Below are positions 1 through 12,300 of a DNA stretch of 64,000 bases, piece after piece. The position numbers and the translations under genes were made by a program. The stretch is from Hemileia vastatrix (taxonomy: Eukaryota > Basidiomycota > Pucciniomycetes > Pucciniales > Zaghouaniaceae): assembly GCA_030280995.1 (NCBI GenBank), contig JASXTE010000001.1, positions 7,845,001 to 7,909,000 of the forward strand, read 5' to 3'. The notes beneath the pieces were generated by a model. The model made no database searches. It was given only the letters and a program-made list of their open reading frames with translations, and had not been told where the DNA came from. Every line of letters begins with the position of its first letter. Position 1 is the first letter of the stretch.

Positions 1-1843
1 TTTGGGCTCTAGAAAAACTGCATTATTATCTGGATGACCCAAAATTTGAACTTTTCACTGACTGCAGTGCAGTAAAGTTCCTCTTAAACTTAAAAATACT
101 TAACATACACATGTTTGGATGGAAGTTGGCTGTTCAGGAATACAGAGGAAGAATGACAATAATTCATAGGGCTGGTATTTTTCACTCAAACATGGATATG
201 TTATCAAGGTAACTTTTGCCAAATGATGAATATAATCCTACATATGATCCTGAGGATGAAATAGTTCACATTCATGGTATATATGTGTTTTATATTGAAG
301 AAGAGCTATTAAATCTTACTCTGGATTCATATTATAAAGACACTGACTTGAGAAAGCTGTGTACTGTATTAAATGATCCATAGAATGCTTAAATAAAACT
401 TTAATTAAAACCCTTCCACCAATGTACCAAAATTCTTTTGAAAAAGGTAAATTTTCAATTGATGAAGGCTATCTCTATTATAGAAGAATGTTGAGTAATG
501 TTATTGTTATTTCTCCTTCTATAAAATAAATCATCTTGAAAATTTTTCATGATGACATATTAGTAGGAAGTTTTTATCTTGACAAAATAATGATTAGAAT
601 TAAGAACACTGCTTTGTGGGATGATATGTCTGAAGACACCAAACTATATGTTGAATCCTGTGATTCTTTCCAGAAATCAAAAAGATTAACTGGAAAAAGA
701 GCTGGATTGATGCAACATATTTAATCTCCTGATGCACCATGGTAAATTATAAACATGGACTTTGTAACAGGATAACCCATTTCTGGGAAAGACAGTTATA
801 ACTCTTTCTGGGTTATTGTGGACAGATTTACAAAAATGTGTAAATTTATCCCTCCTCAAAAAGATTTTTCCACTAAATAATTAACCTTCTTTTGGTGGTC
901 TCATATATTTAATACTGCTGGTTTCCCAAATGCCATAATCTCTGATAGAGACCATAAATTTACTTCTGAATTTTGGATGTTTCTGATGGATGTTTGTGGT
1001 TGTGATCTGTAGCTTTCTACTTCCCATCTCCCCCAAACTGATGGATTAGCTGAAAGAATGATTCAGACTTTAGAGGACATGATAAGAAGGTATTATGACT
1101 TTGTCCTTGAGTACAAAGACAATGACAGGTTCACTCTTTATTGGGTCACCTTACTTCCTGGGTTGGAATTTGCTTATAATTGCACTGTTCACTCTGTTAC
1201 TCAAAGAAAGCCTTTTGATCTCTTGCTTGGATATTTTCCAAATACTCCTTCTCAAATTGGCAATAATAAAATACCTAAATTGGATTTACATCCTGGTGTA
1301 AAATCTTTTCTCAAAATGCAAAAACTTTGCAGAAGTCATGCTCAAAAATTTATTGAAAATTTTTTTGAATATGAGAAGAAGAGTTTTGACAAATCCCATA
1401 AACAATATGCTTTTAAGAAGGGTAATGAAGTACTGATTTCTACAGTCCACTTCAATTTACAAGGTAATAACAAGTTAAAAGACCCATTTGTAGGTCCATT
1501 TGTTTTCAGAAGAATGGTTTTTGATAATGCAGTTGAAGTAATCCTGTATTCTCCATATGACAGGAAACATCCTGTATTTCCAATATCTCTTTTGAAACCA
1601 TACACATCCAATAGTGATTTATTTCCAAAAAGAAGGGGAAGACCAAAGAAAACCCCTAATGAAATTACTGAAACCACAGAAATTGATAAGATTCTTAATG
1701 AAAGAATTGTCACTGCTGAAAAAGGTACAGAATACTTATTGAGATTCAAGAATAAATCTTCTGAATATGACTCTTGGATTCCTAGGAAAGAGATATCCAA
1801 CATTTCTGTTCTACTAAAGAAATATAAAATGAAAAAATCATAA
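1..1843 (+). pseudogene. Chromovirus A, 3' part of pol (RNase H, integrase, chromodomain)
   Basis: This is the 3' part of a Ty3/gypsy pol that runs in from outside the window. Position 1 aligns with about 37467 of element B, and the end aligns with the stop of B pol at 39305. RNase H residues come first, then the integrase zinc domain (HDDI near 546, a CDSF remnant of CDSC near 660), the DDE core (NMDFVTG near 754, the LAERM glutamate near 1050), the integrase C-terminus and a chromodomain-like tail (LLRFKNKSSEYDSWIP near 1740). Stops interrupt the frame in the first kilobase, several explained by CAA to TAA. From 1058 to 1843 the frame is open for 261 codons. The copy is decayed and cannot make a full enzyme. 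Confidence 0.9.
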
Positions 1844-1877
1844 AATTTTATTATTATTTTTCTTTAGAGTGAGGAAG

Positions 1878-2627
1878 TGTCAGCCAGGCTACTAGACTTA
1901 CCCAGTAAATAATTAATTATTTACTAGAGTAGAGCTACGCCTTTACCTCTCATATTATTAATTATACTTACTTTAAAAATTACTTATAAATTTTTTTAAT
2001 TTTTTAATAAGTAAAATGAATTAAATATAAAATTCTAAATTTTTTCTCAATTTTTATTATTCCTTGAAAGCATCCTCATGACAGCTGAAAGTAAAAGAAA
2101 CTATAAAAATACTAAATATTAAATCAAATATTTTATTTTACTTTGACATTTACAGATAATTAAAATAATCAAATAAATTATAATTAATATTGACCTATAC
2201 TGATAAGTACTGTATATGAGTACATTATTTATAGATAAATTTTAATTATTAGAAATTTCTATCTGTGGAATTTTTCTTTCTCTGATACTCATGTATATAG
2301 AATATTGGTTGCTCAGCTGCTCTCCTTTTTGCCTATATAAGGCCTCCTAATATGGCTTTTCTCTTTTATTCCATTCTTACTTACTTTACAATCATATATT
2401 ATATTTACAAACCCACTCTATTACTACTATTACCACCTTAGTATTTACAACTGCATATTTCTAAGTCTTTAAATTAATAATAATAATAATCTTTTTACCT
2501 TTTCATTGAGTAATAATATACAAAGAAATAAATACGTACTTTTCTTGAAATCTTAAGTCTTCCTTCACCTTTCATTGCCATTGGACCACCAAAAAATCTT
2601 CTAGACCAAAAGCACCCCTTTACATGC
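1878..2627 (+). repeat. 3' LTR of chromovirus A
   Basis: The LTR begins TGTCAGCCAGGC directly after a polypurine stretch (AGAGTGAGGAAG), exactly as the B 3' LTR does at 39339. A TATA-like GCCTATATAAGG lies near 2331, matching the GCCTATAAAAGG of the B LTR. The right end is set by loss of similarity to the B LTR (TTCTAGACCAAAAG near 2600) and by the start of a different LTR fragment. It is uncertain by about 20 bp. Confidence 0.75.
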
Positions 2628-2880
2628 AAAGTGTTTTTTGGTTTTCTAGCATGGATCTTTCTGCATTTCAGGTTTGTTTTGTTCTGTGGTCTATCTAGGC
2701 TACTGTCTTGACTTGTTAAGCAGTCAAGAGGTTTGTTGGAAGGGGTATTGTAACAGTCTTCAATTTACTGTAGCAAATTAATCTCACCTGGTATTTCACC
2801 AAGGGACAAGGGTTTTTCTCTCTAATTTTTCTCTAGCTTCCTTGGTCAAGGCCTATAGCTATTACTATAGGATTTTCTAC
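2628..2880 (+). repeat. Right-hand fragment of an E-family LTR
   Basis: This fragment aligns with the last 250 bp or so of the element E LTRs: the AGCAGTCAAG motif, then GGTCAAGGCCTATAGCT, ending TTTTCTACA. Its left part is missing and is replaced by element A, so A probably inserted into this LTR, or a deletion joined them. It is clearly diverged from the E copies at 48462 and 60342. Confidence 0.7.
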
Positions 2881-2895
2881 AGCGCAAGTCTCCAA

Positions 2896-3938
2896 TGTGG
2901 TCTTCCAACATCTAAATGGGACTTTGTTGTGCTGTTTGGGGTTGTTTGGTGATGTCTTAAGCAGAATTATTATTTTAATTATTAGTTTCTCTGAATTCCT
3001 GGGATAAATAATTTTACCCTAAGTATGTGGCTACCTTAATTAATTTTCCCTGGAGTTTCTCTAAATTTAATCTATTGATGACATTTTTCATATAAGTTTT
3101 AAGGCATCTATAGGTCATTTTTCACATTTCACATTTCACTGAAAATGTTAATTATTGATTTTTTTCTTGAGTTAGGCTTAATTATTATGTTTAAATGCTT
3201 AGTAACATTTGATAAAAATAAATTGGCTTTATAATTCTTTCTTGATGATTTGTTAGCTAATTTTACTTTTTAAAGGGTTTTATATTGTTTTCTGGTTTTT
3301 AGTGGTATTATAATGGTATTTTGGCTCAACTTCAGGCACCAGAAGAGTTGTGGGCCTGTGTGGAAGTGGGAGTATGAGTTTTCAGTAGTTTGAAGTGCTT
3401 GGAAGTGATTTCTATGTATTTTTGAGGTGGTGAAAGCTGAAATTTGGCATATTTCTAGTGTTCTGTGTGCACATATTGTATAATAAAGTTTGAGGCAGCT
3501 CTATTTATCTCAAAGCCATCTGGTAATTAGATAACTTTCCTCACTCAGTTTTCACTTATTTTGCCACAATTGGCTGTGTTTATTGCAAATTTAGTTCTTA
3601 ATTTTACTTAAATTTTGTAACTGTTTTCTCTGGTGTAGCTTGGCAACCTGAATCAAGTATAATTGCTGTTTCCTTTTCAACAAGTGCAAAATGTCTCTAG
3701 TTTTTAGTGTAGATTTTCTCTGAATTTAAGGATTTTTTTGTTTGCATTCTTTCTAGGTTATTTTCTTGAATTGTTAAACAGTTAAGAAAGTTTTGAAAGG
3801 GGTATTGTAACAGTCTTCAATTTTTTGTAGCAAATTAATCTCACATGGTATTTCTCAAAGGGAAAAGGGTTTTTCTCTCAAGTTTTTTTCCAAATTCCTT
3901 GGTCAAGGCCTATAGCTTGTACAATAGGATTTTCTACA
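2896..3938 (+). repeat. Solo LTR of the E family with 4-bp TSD (CCAA)
   Basis: A complete LTR starts TGTGGTCTTCCAAC and ends TTTTCTACA, the same termini as the LTRs of element E. CCAA precedes it (2892-2895) and CCAA follows it (3939-3942). There is no internal region, so it is a solo LTR left by LTR-LTR recombination. It is AT-richer and much more diverged than the E LTRs, which marks it as an older insertion of the same lineage. Confidence 0.85.
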
Positions 3939-3942
3939 CCAA

Positions 3943-4014
3943 ATACTACTGTAAACTCATAAATGAATCTCCCCCACCCATAGACATCTAAAAAGCTATT
4001 ATTAATAACATTGA
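3943..4014. other. Short unassigned stretch
   Basis: These 72 bp lie between the solo LTR and the possible LTR of element F. No frame, repeat or motif is recognised. Confidence 0.5.
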
Positions 4015-5375
4015 TGTCATTCAAAGACCCAGGAGTGCCAGATAAAAATGTCAAAGTTATAACTTATAACTCAAAATTTCCTCTAAAATTATAGTTGGGT
4101 TTTTCTCTTTGCCTTGAAATTTTCCAGCCAATGCTGCTGGGAAGCTCTTCCACTCCCAGTGCACATCATCAATTGACCCCAAGAAGCCTATAAAAACACA
4201 TTCTTTATACTCATTAAGGATTTTTCTTTTCTCTGTAAAATTAAGGTCATGTAAGTATTCATCTTTATATAGATGAATTATGTCTTTAACAAATATTTTA
4301 AGTGTTCATATTGCAGTAGTTTCTCAAATGTGAAAATATTCATTGTTACTTTCAGGCCTGATTCACTGTAAGAAGAGGGTATCCTATCTTATCAGCAGCA
4401 CTGAGGTCTGATTCAGATTAAATCAAGGTTAGGTATGGAAATATAATAATAAATCCCACTTATTTATAGCTTTGATTATATGCTATAAATAAGGTACTTT
4501 TTTATAGTACTATAGATCACTTAATTTAATGCTATAACTATATATAAATATTGTATAGTAATTTCCACTATGTTTATAGTCAATATAAACCAGGTAGCAA
4601 TACTAAAATATCTGAATATGTTACCCAGACCAGTAAATTACTAATAATATAATAATTTATATTAATTATGCTTCTGCAATAATTGCTTGAGCTACTCTCA
4701 AGTCTTTATCAGGAATAAGAGATAAATCTGATGTATTGGTTTATAGAGCTTACCTGTTTAAGATACAATATCACTAGTATAATCCTTAATATTAAATGAT
4801 AAGGGGAATAAAAATAAAAAAGTATTTTCTATGCAGTGTCTCAATCAATATAGCAGGGAAACTATAATAACTATTGTAAAATTTTTTTTAAGGGACTACA
4901 GTAGTAGCAACTCAAAATAGTGTCATATAAATTTGTGTGTGTATAATAGATGTTAATTTCTAAGGGAAATCACCTCTTTATGTTTTATTTCATTTATTTT
5001 ATTTACCTCTATTTACATATTCTCTACCTTTGCACTTTCTTTGTTCTATTTTTTACTCTTCTTCCATGCCCTTGACCCTGTTTATACTCAGTTTCCCTTT
5101 ATCTTCCTATCTTTATCCCATATCTTATTTTTACTGTTAATTATAGTCGTTTTTTTATTTTTATTTGTTTTTTTTATTTACAAAGATATTTCCTTTCTTT
5201 AATCCCTTTCTTCTTTCTTATCTCTACTATATTATAAGCTATAAATTTATTTATATCACACCTTTCCCTTTGTTCTTTCTTATCTTCTATTCTATTATAA
5301 GCTGTGTATTTGTTTGTATCCCATACTGTTCCCTTTCTCTCTTGTTTTTCAGTTGTTCCATCCTTTCAGATGACA
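4015..5375 (-). repeat. Possible 3' LTR of gypsy element F
   Basis: Element F pol ends on the minus strand near 5455. Just beyond it, the minus strand reads AGGAAG then TGTCATCTGAAAGG (from 5375), the arrangement of a polypurine tract followed by an LTR start. The plus strand at 4015 reads TGTCATTC, which would give an inverted TGTCAT...ATGACA pair. No second copy is in the window, so both the identity and the left boundary are tentative. A plus-strand CCTATAAAAAC near 4188 looks like a TATA box and would be in the wrong orientation for F, so part of this stretch could be another LTR. Confidence 0.3.
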
Positions 5376-5454
5376 CTTCCTATGAATTAAAATAATAATA
5401 ATAATAATTATAATTTTTATATGTTTTTCTCTTATATCTTTAATCTCTCAATAA

Positions 5455-6738
5455 ATCATCTGTATTTTCTATTCCTTCCATAGTAATCCATTTATCTCTT
5501 TCTGAAGATTTATTCTTGTATCTAAAAAAATATAATCTTTTTTCTTTGTTTCAATGTTTTCCTATTAGTTAATTTATTTTTTTTTCAATTATCTATTCTT
5601 TTTCTTCAATTTCTTTTGGTGTTTCTATTTTTTTATCTATTATTAAATTTTTTCTTCATTATTTTTGTAGTATTATTTCCCTAGTGATACTTGAAATGTT
5701 GGATTCGTGCTTTTGAATTCTGTAGGTAACTTTACTTATACTACATTTTCTCTTTGTTTTTTTATTACTATAAAGAGTCCAATATAATAATCCTGTAATT
5801 TTTTTGGTCTTGGCATATTGAAATTTTTTTTGGTTGATATTAGTACCCAATCACCTATTTCAACATCTGGTTCTTGGTGGTGTTGATTACATCTTTGTTT
5901 TGAATATTAATTTGATTTTGTCACTGCTTGTTGTGCATGTATTTTTGTTTTTTCTAGCATGGCAGATTATATTACTGAATTTGGATGTATTTTCATATTT
6001 ATCTTTTTATCTTTTAAATAGAATAACATATTTATTGGAATATATCCTCTTTCTAATTAAAAGGTAATTTTCCCTGTACTACTGTGTTTTCTCAAGTGGA
6101 ATCCATATTTTAGTGTCAGAAGAAGTGTATACCAGTCATGTACAACCCCATCTTGATCTTTATATTTCATTACAAAAGAAATGTATCTTCTTAGCATATC
6201 TTCTAATGTTTGTATGATTCTTTCTACTAATTCATCTTATTGTAGATAATTTTCTGTTTGAAATGATAAGGGAAATCCTATTAGTGTCATTAAAGTTCTT
6301 CATAACTCAGATGTGAATTTTGGATCTCTGTCACTAATTATAATCCTTGGTAATCCGACATCTGTTATTATTTTCATCCAAAATGATATTTCTAGTTATT
6401 GTGTATCTCTTTATTTATTTTTTGGTATAAATTTGGCTCTTCTAATTAATATTTCTACTACTAGTAGTATTGAATTATATTCCATTGGTCCTGCTGTTGG
6501 TAATGCTGTCACAAAAACCATATTAATGATTTCCCAAGGCTTTGTTGGTGTTTCAATCTCTTGTAGTAGCTCATATTTTTTTCCTGTATATTTATTAGCT
6601 TTCTTGCATATCTCACATGTCTTCAAATATTCTTTTGAATCTTTCACATAATCCTTCCACCTTGCTTTTTATTTCATTCTTCTTGTAGTTTCTTCTATTG
6701 AAAAATGTCCTGCTAATATTTCATCATGACACATTTTC
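5455..6738 (-). pseudogene. Element F integrase and chromodomain remnant
   Basis: On the minus strand this holds the integrase zinc domain (CHDEILAGHF near 6720, CEICKKANKY near 6615), the start of the catalytic core (INMVFVTALPTAGP near 6530, where the first catalytic Asp of the NMDFVTG motif is replaced by Val), a weak C-terminal domain (VTYRIQ near 5720) and a chromodomain-like strand (RYKNKSSERDKW near 5525) similar to the tails of A, B and C. Stops and shifts are frequent; the longest open stretches are 78 and 63 codons. The gene is inactive. The N-terminal part of the same gene is at 61807 onward. Confidence 0.75.
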
Positions 6739-8987
6739 TGTCAGTGTATGCTTGTATTAAGTATGAATTAATAGTAAATATCAATGGTCCTACTACTTAA
6801 AAAGAAATTATTTTTAGATAAAACCGCAGGGAAAGACTAATAAATCTTTTATACTCTATTGGTAACTCACAATATTTGGATTGGTGCACACTAGTGGTGG
6901 AAAATATGCTAATAAAATATAGTTATAGCTAACATAAAGATAATATCAATTTATAAGATCTTTAAAATATACTTTTATATGCTAATAATTGTTTAAAATT
7001 GGTTATTTTATGTATAGTAAGTAATTGATGTCTAATAACCTGCCAAATCCTCCTTTAATTATACCAGAATCTACTGGAGTGCACAGACCTTCAATCCAGA
7101 TTATCTCACTTCTATCTATGGAAATTACACCACTTTAAGGGCTCATCATCTCCTCATGGTTTCCAATTCAATTATTTTCAACACCCAGACCTCCAGTAAG
7201 GGCCCTCAATCACAATTAATGATATCATACACCCATACCATAAAAAGAGGAAACATATAAAAGTGGATACCATAAGGAAAAAAGTAAAATAACTCATCCA
7301 AAGAGAGTAAAATTAAACCCAAAGCATATAAAGGAACCAGATAAAATTTTCAAGCCCTCAAAAAAATCCCCAAGCCTCCACATTGACCCATTAATTACAT
7401 CTCAACCCACAAATCTGTGAAAATCTATTGAAGGAAGCAGATTAAATTTTACAAACTGGATATATGCATCTTATAAAGGTGTATATATTTTTTTAGGCAT
7501 GGTGATTTCATTGAATATGTCCATATGACCTAAAAAAGCAGAAAAATAAAGCTTATAGGCTTTTTAGAGGGTTAAACCCGCTGTGGAAGCCTAAAGATTT
7601 GTATAGCACAAAGTTTTATTTAAGGATGATAATGAAAGGTTATTATTAAGATTGAAAAGGCCAATCTAAATTAAAATATTTTTTATTATTTTTAAGAATG
7701 GATGGTATTTATGTTTTAAAGGAGTTGATTTTATGAGTCAAGATTAAACAAATATTCAATAGTTAAGAAATGCAAGTATAGGCTTAAAAGTGCATGAGAA
7801 TAAGATTCAAGAGTCTCAGAAACCTTTGAGTAATTTTGGAGAATTCATACTATTTTTCTATATTTTTTAATAATTTTAAAATGTTTTTTTTGTTATTTAT
7901 GATTTTTCATAATTTACTTAACTTTGATGATTTCGAATTAGATGAATAGGGCTGCATGAACTACAAAAATTAGTTGAGAAAGAAGAAGAGAAGTAGTTTT
8001 TTCATCTGTAATTTTTCATGATTTTTAATAAAAGTTATAAGGTTATAATTAACTCCGGAAGTTTGTAAAAGCTCAGTAAAAACTCTGGGATACTCCGGTC
8101 AAGCTCTGAGATGCTCCAGATGGGGAAAATAGGGCACATGACCTAACTATGCATATAAAGTTGTAGACTCAAAATTAGAATAGACATTCTTAAATTCAGA
8201 CATCAAACAATCATAATCTTATCATTGAAAGTAAATATGCATAAAACCAAATATTAGTTTGTAATACCCTTTTAAAATAACACTTTTATAGAACACCTTA
8301 TAAATATTATTCCACAACACATTTACATATACTTATAGGACATCATTGTAAAGCTCAAATCTTCAGGGACTTGATTATAAAAGTTTTTTACAAAATAAAA
8401 ACTTCATAAAAATATAAATTTTCAATCATTTAAATAACTTTTCTGGTACAAATTTACTGTTGTATTTTATTCATCAAAGCTAAAAGAACACTGATTCTAC
8501 ATCTCATAACTGTTATTTTCAAATATTCAGCTGGCTCTTCTTTATTAATTAGACTTATTAGCTTGTTTAACTGTGAAATCTCTTATTTAAATTAAAGGGA
8601 AAGTGGTTTCTTAGGTTTATTCAACTCCCTTAGATTCTGCTTACAGCAAGGCAACTGTAAGGGTCTTTCTACACCACATATAGACCTATATATACATAAT
8701 ATAGCTACATATTTCATTGAATATGAGGTTGATACATACATATAAGCTTATTTATGTCTATAATTACCTAATATTACTTAAGATAAGTATCTTATGAGGC
8801 ATTAGCACTTTAATAAATGTTATTGGGCTGTGGATAAGCTATTCAAACTAATATAAGTCATATAACAGTATAATAATCATATATATAAGTATCATAACCA
8901 TATATTGAGCTTATATGCTAATTGCAATTAAGTTTATCTTATTTTAAACATAAAAAATACTAAATCCTGGGGATACCTAGGCTGACA
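6739..8987 (-). repeat. 3' LTR of element D
   Basis: On the minus strand it starts TGTCAGCCTAGG at 8987, right after a polypurine tract (GAGTGAAGGAG), and ends CTGACA at 6739. Its partner is 29288-30131 plus 61320-61806. The partner lacks about 1.1 kb that is present here (roughly 7577-8676). The stretch near 7380-7420 is the uninterrupted version of the site where element C inserted in the other LTR (TCAAC present once, near 7401). No ORF of note. Confidence 0.85.
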
Positions 8988-10725
8988 CTCCTTCACTCAA
9001 AAAAAATAAAAAAAATGCTAAGACATTTTAATTATTTAAAGAAGAAGTGGGCAGAAAAAATATTTTATACATTCCAATATTAAATATATGTGTTTTTTAT
9101 AGTATTATTTAGTTTTAAATTTTTTAAAAAGTTTTTTAGGATTAGATATTTCATTTTCAGAAATCCACTGGTCATATTCACTTGATTTATCTTTAAACCT
9201 TAATTGATACTTAACTCCCTTTTCTTTAGTAAGGTGTCTCTTTTTAAGTATCTTTTAAATTTCTGCTTTTTCAAATCTTTCTTCAGGTTACTGTTTATGC
9301 TTTCCTGATCTTCTTGAAATAGAGAAGTGTATTTAGAATAGTATGGTTTTATAAGAGAAATAGGGAATACTGGATGTTTTCTATCATATGGTGCATATAA
9401 TCTAACTTCAACAGCATTTTTAATGACCATCTCTTTTACTAAAAATGGTCTGATCATTTAAATTGAAATGTAGTGTATAAATAAGGAGTTCATCACCCTC
9501 TTCAAACATTTGTTCTTTATGTACATCATCCCATCTTTTCTACTCATACTCAAATGCCTTATCAATACATTCTTGAGAATGATTTCTGCATAATTGTTGA
9601 ATTTAAATAAAATATTTTGTACCTGGATATATATCCAATCTTGGTAATTTATTAAGATTTTTTGCAGGGGTACTATTTACATAACCCAACTATAACTCAA
9701 ATGTAATTTTGTCAGTGAGAGAATTTACTGTACTATTGTATGCAAATTCTAAAGCAGGGATATGGGTTACCCAATCATTAGTAAATTTCTAATTATCTTT
9801 ACAGTTAAGGCCAAAAGCACAATATCTTCTTATCATGTCTTCTGAAGTTTGTATCATTCATTCTGCCAGACTTCAGTTTGTGGATGGTGTGCTGTAGAAA
9901 GTTTTAATTTACAGCCTGAAACATCCATAAGTGATGAGCAGAACTCAGAAGTAAATTTTGGATCTCTGTCTGAAACTATTCCTTTGAGGAACCCTGCTAT
10001 ATTTAACATCTGTTTATACCATAAAAAAGCTAAGTCTTTTGAGGAGAACTCTTTGTGGGTGTGAATCAGTTTACAAATTTTTGTAAACCAATCTACAACT
10101 ACACAGCAAGAGTTATAACTCTTATTCCCTGATATTGGAAAACCTGTTACAAATTCCATGTTAACTATTTCCTATGGAGCTTCTGGTTGCTCAATTTGTT
10201 GTAAAAAAACAGCTCTTTTTCATTTCAATCTATTAGATTTTTGACAAGAATCACATGTCTTGACATATTTCTGAACATTATCAGACATGTCAAGCCAAAA
10301 AGCTGTGTTTTTTTCTCTGGCTAATACTTTATGGAAGTCTAAATTACCTACTAATATATCATCAGGACATATATCTAACATTGACTCCTTCATTGAAGGG
10401 GGAATCATAATTACATTACTTAAATTTTTTCTATAATATACAAAACTATCCTCAATGGATAATTTATTTTTTCCAACTCTTCTCTGTATTTTTGTTGCAA
10501 TGTTTTTACCAAAACACTAATTGAAACATTAGATGGATCATTTAATATTGTAGTAAGCTTGCTCATGTCAGTATCTGAAGAATAATTGTCAAGAATTGAT
10601 TGCATAAATTTGTCCTCAAGATCTACAATATAAATGCCATAAGTATTAATAATATCTGTTTCAGGAACATAAGCTGCATTATCATCATTATTAGGTAGAG
10701 GTACTCTACATAAAAAATCTACATT
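8988..10725 (-). pseudogene. Element D integrase region
   Basis: On the minus strand: the end of RNase H and linker (PLPNNDDNAAYVPETD near 10710), the integrase zinc domain (CPDDILVGNLD near 10370 with one His lost, CDSCQKSNRLK near 10230), the core (EFVTGFPISG near 10150, SDRDPKF near 9975, HHPQTE near 9875) and the C-terminal domain (VRLYAPYDRKHPVFPIS near 9400). The first catalytic Asp (NMDF in B) lies just past a frame break. Multiple stops split it into frames of 60-100 codons. The coding sequence continues at 20087 on the far side of a DNA transposon. Confidence 0.85.
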
Positions 10726-10763
10726 CACCACAGGAAATCCAGGGGTGAATTGCTAGCAATCCC

Positions 10764-11300
10764 CTCTCTTGAAATTTAGAGTGTCCCTTAAATATGCCAG
10801 GTTTATGAATACTTTATAAACATAAGTAAATTAGAGTTAGATTTACATTTATTCTCAGATTGATTATAGACAGAATATCAACTGATTCCAAATTATGCAC
10901 AAGTTGATCCTCCAGAACTTGATTTTGGTCCTCTGATGAGCACAAATTCAGCACAAATTGATCTAACCTAAGCTTATGCATATATAATAATTCAGGATAC
11001 TTGCTCTATTAAATTTGATAATAAAATAAAATATTGATGAATTTATATAAAAAAAATTATTATGTAAGATATTAAATTATAAATTTAGGCATCATAGGAG
11101 GGCACTTAATAGAACTTAATTATACTATGTGACACCTTAATACTGTATCACGCAGTTTGAAACATTTAAAACAAAATGAGTCATGATGGGCAATGAAATT
11201 GCTTGGACAGACACTTTCAAAATTAATACTGACCATAATACACAAGTATGAAACCTTGGAATCTATCCAATAAAAGATTTTCCTTCTGATAAATGGATTT
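10764..11300. other. Subterminal region of transposon II
   Basis: AT-rich, no coding frame. It contains spaced variants of ACAAGTTGATCC and ACAAATTGATC (near 10900-10960), which look like subterminal repeats of the kind transposases bind. Confidence 0.4.
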
Positions 11301-12300
11301 TTCTCAGTTACTCCCTGCTAAAAAGTGTCCTTCTGAGGTTTGTCTGACCTTCAGGGGGGTAATTTGGCCACATCATACTACTTCTATTTCCATGATTGAC
11401 CAAAACATCATCCTCATTCCCATCTAAAGAGTTGATCTCATCTGACTGCAGCTGATCAAAGGGGTCCACCACAAGTTTAGCCAAAATTTTGGTGAACACT
11501 TTTTTGATGGATAGTGACTAACTGGTGCTTTCCGAAATTTTCCACCTCAAGTTAGGATAAACTTCAGGAGGATAAATTTATTATGAATACCAAATTAACT
11601 GAAGAATACTTTTGCTCTAGCTACTCTGCATCATAAAAGTGTCCAACTGAGGTTTAGCCATAATTCAGGTAGACACTTTTGGAAAGGCACAGTCTGATGG
11701 GTTTAATATCTATATATGGCAATAAGTATCAGTTTTTTATCAACATGGAACCAGAATTAATTTAATATGGCCAAAGTGTCCACCTGAAGTTTGGCCAAAA
11801 TACAGGTGGAAATTTTTATGAGGATTACTTGATGAAATGAAGAAGACTTGCAATTACTTTCCATCATAAAATTTTCAAACTTAAGTTTATCAAAATTTGT
11901 GGTGACACTTTTGCCAGATCCAGTCATATGGGATCAACTCTCTATATGGAAATGAGAATCAATTTTTAGTCAATCATGGCATTAGAAGTAATTTTATATG
12001 GAAAAAATTTCCACCTGATTTTTGGCCAAAAATAAGTTGGAAATGTTTATGAGGAATACTAGATTAACTAAAGAAGACTTGCACCCTACTACTGTCCATC
12101 ATAAAAGTGTCCACCAGAAGAATTCTCAAACTTGTGGTTGACACCTTTGGCCTGGTCCAGCCATATGGGATCAATTCTGCATATGGAAATGAGGATTTAA
12201 TTTGGTCAATCATGGTACTAGAAGTAATTTGATATAGATAAAGTGTCCAACTAAATATTGGAAAAAAATCAGTTGAAAACTTCATTTAGTTTTTCAAAAA
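11300..12300. repeat. Irregular short-spaced palindrome units at the left of the satellite
   Basis: Imperfect inverted repeats begin AAGTGTCC or AATTTTCC and close with GGACACTTTT or its variants (near 11320, 11640, 11780, 11870, 12010, 12110). They are the same building blocks as the main array but lack its AT-rich 350-400 bp section, so the spacing is only 90-240 bp. Confidence 0.6.

Noticed and set aside
4180..4200. Plus-strand CCTATAAAAAC box as a host gene promoter
   Set aside because: No downstream coding frame; similar boxes here all belong to LTRs, and the stretch may be an LTR remnant.
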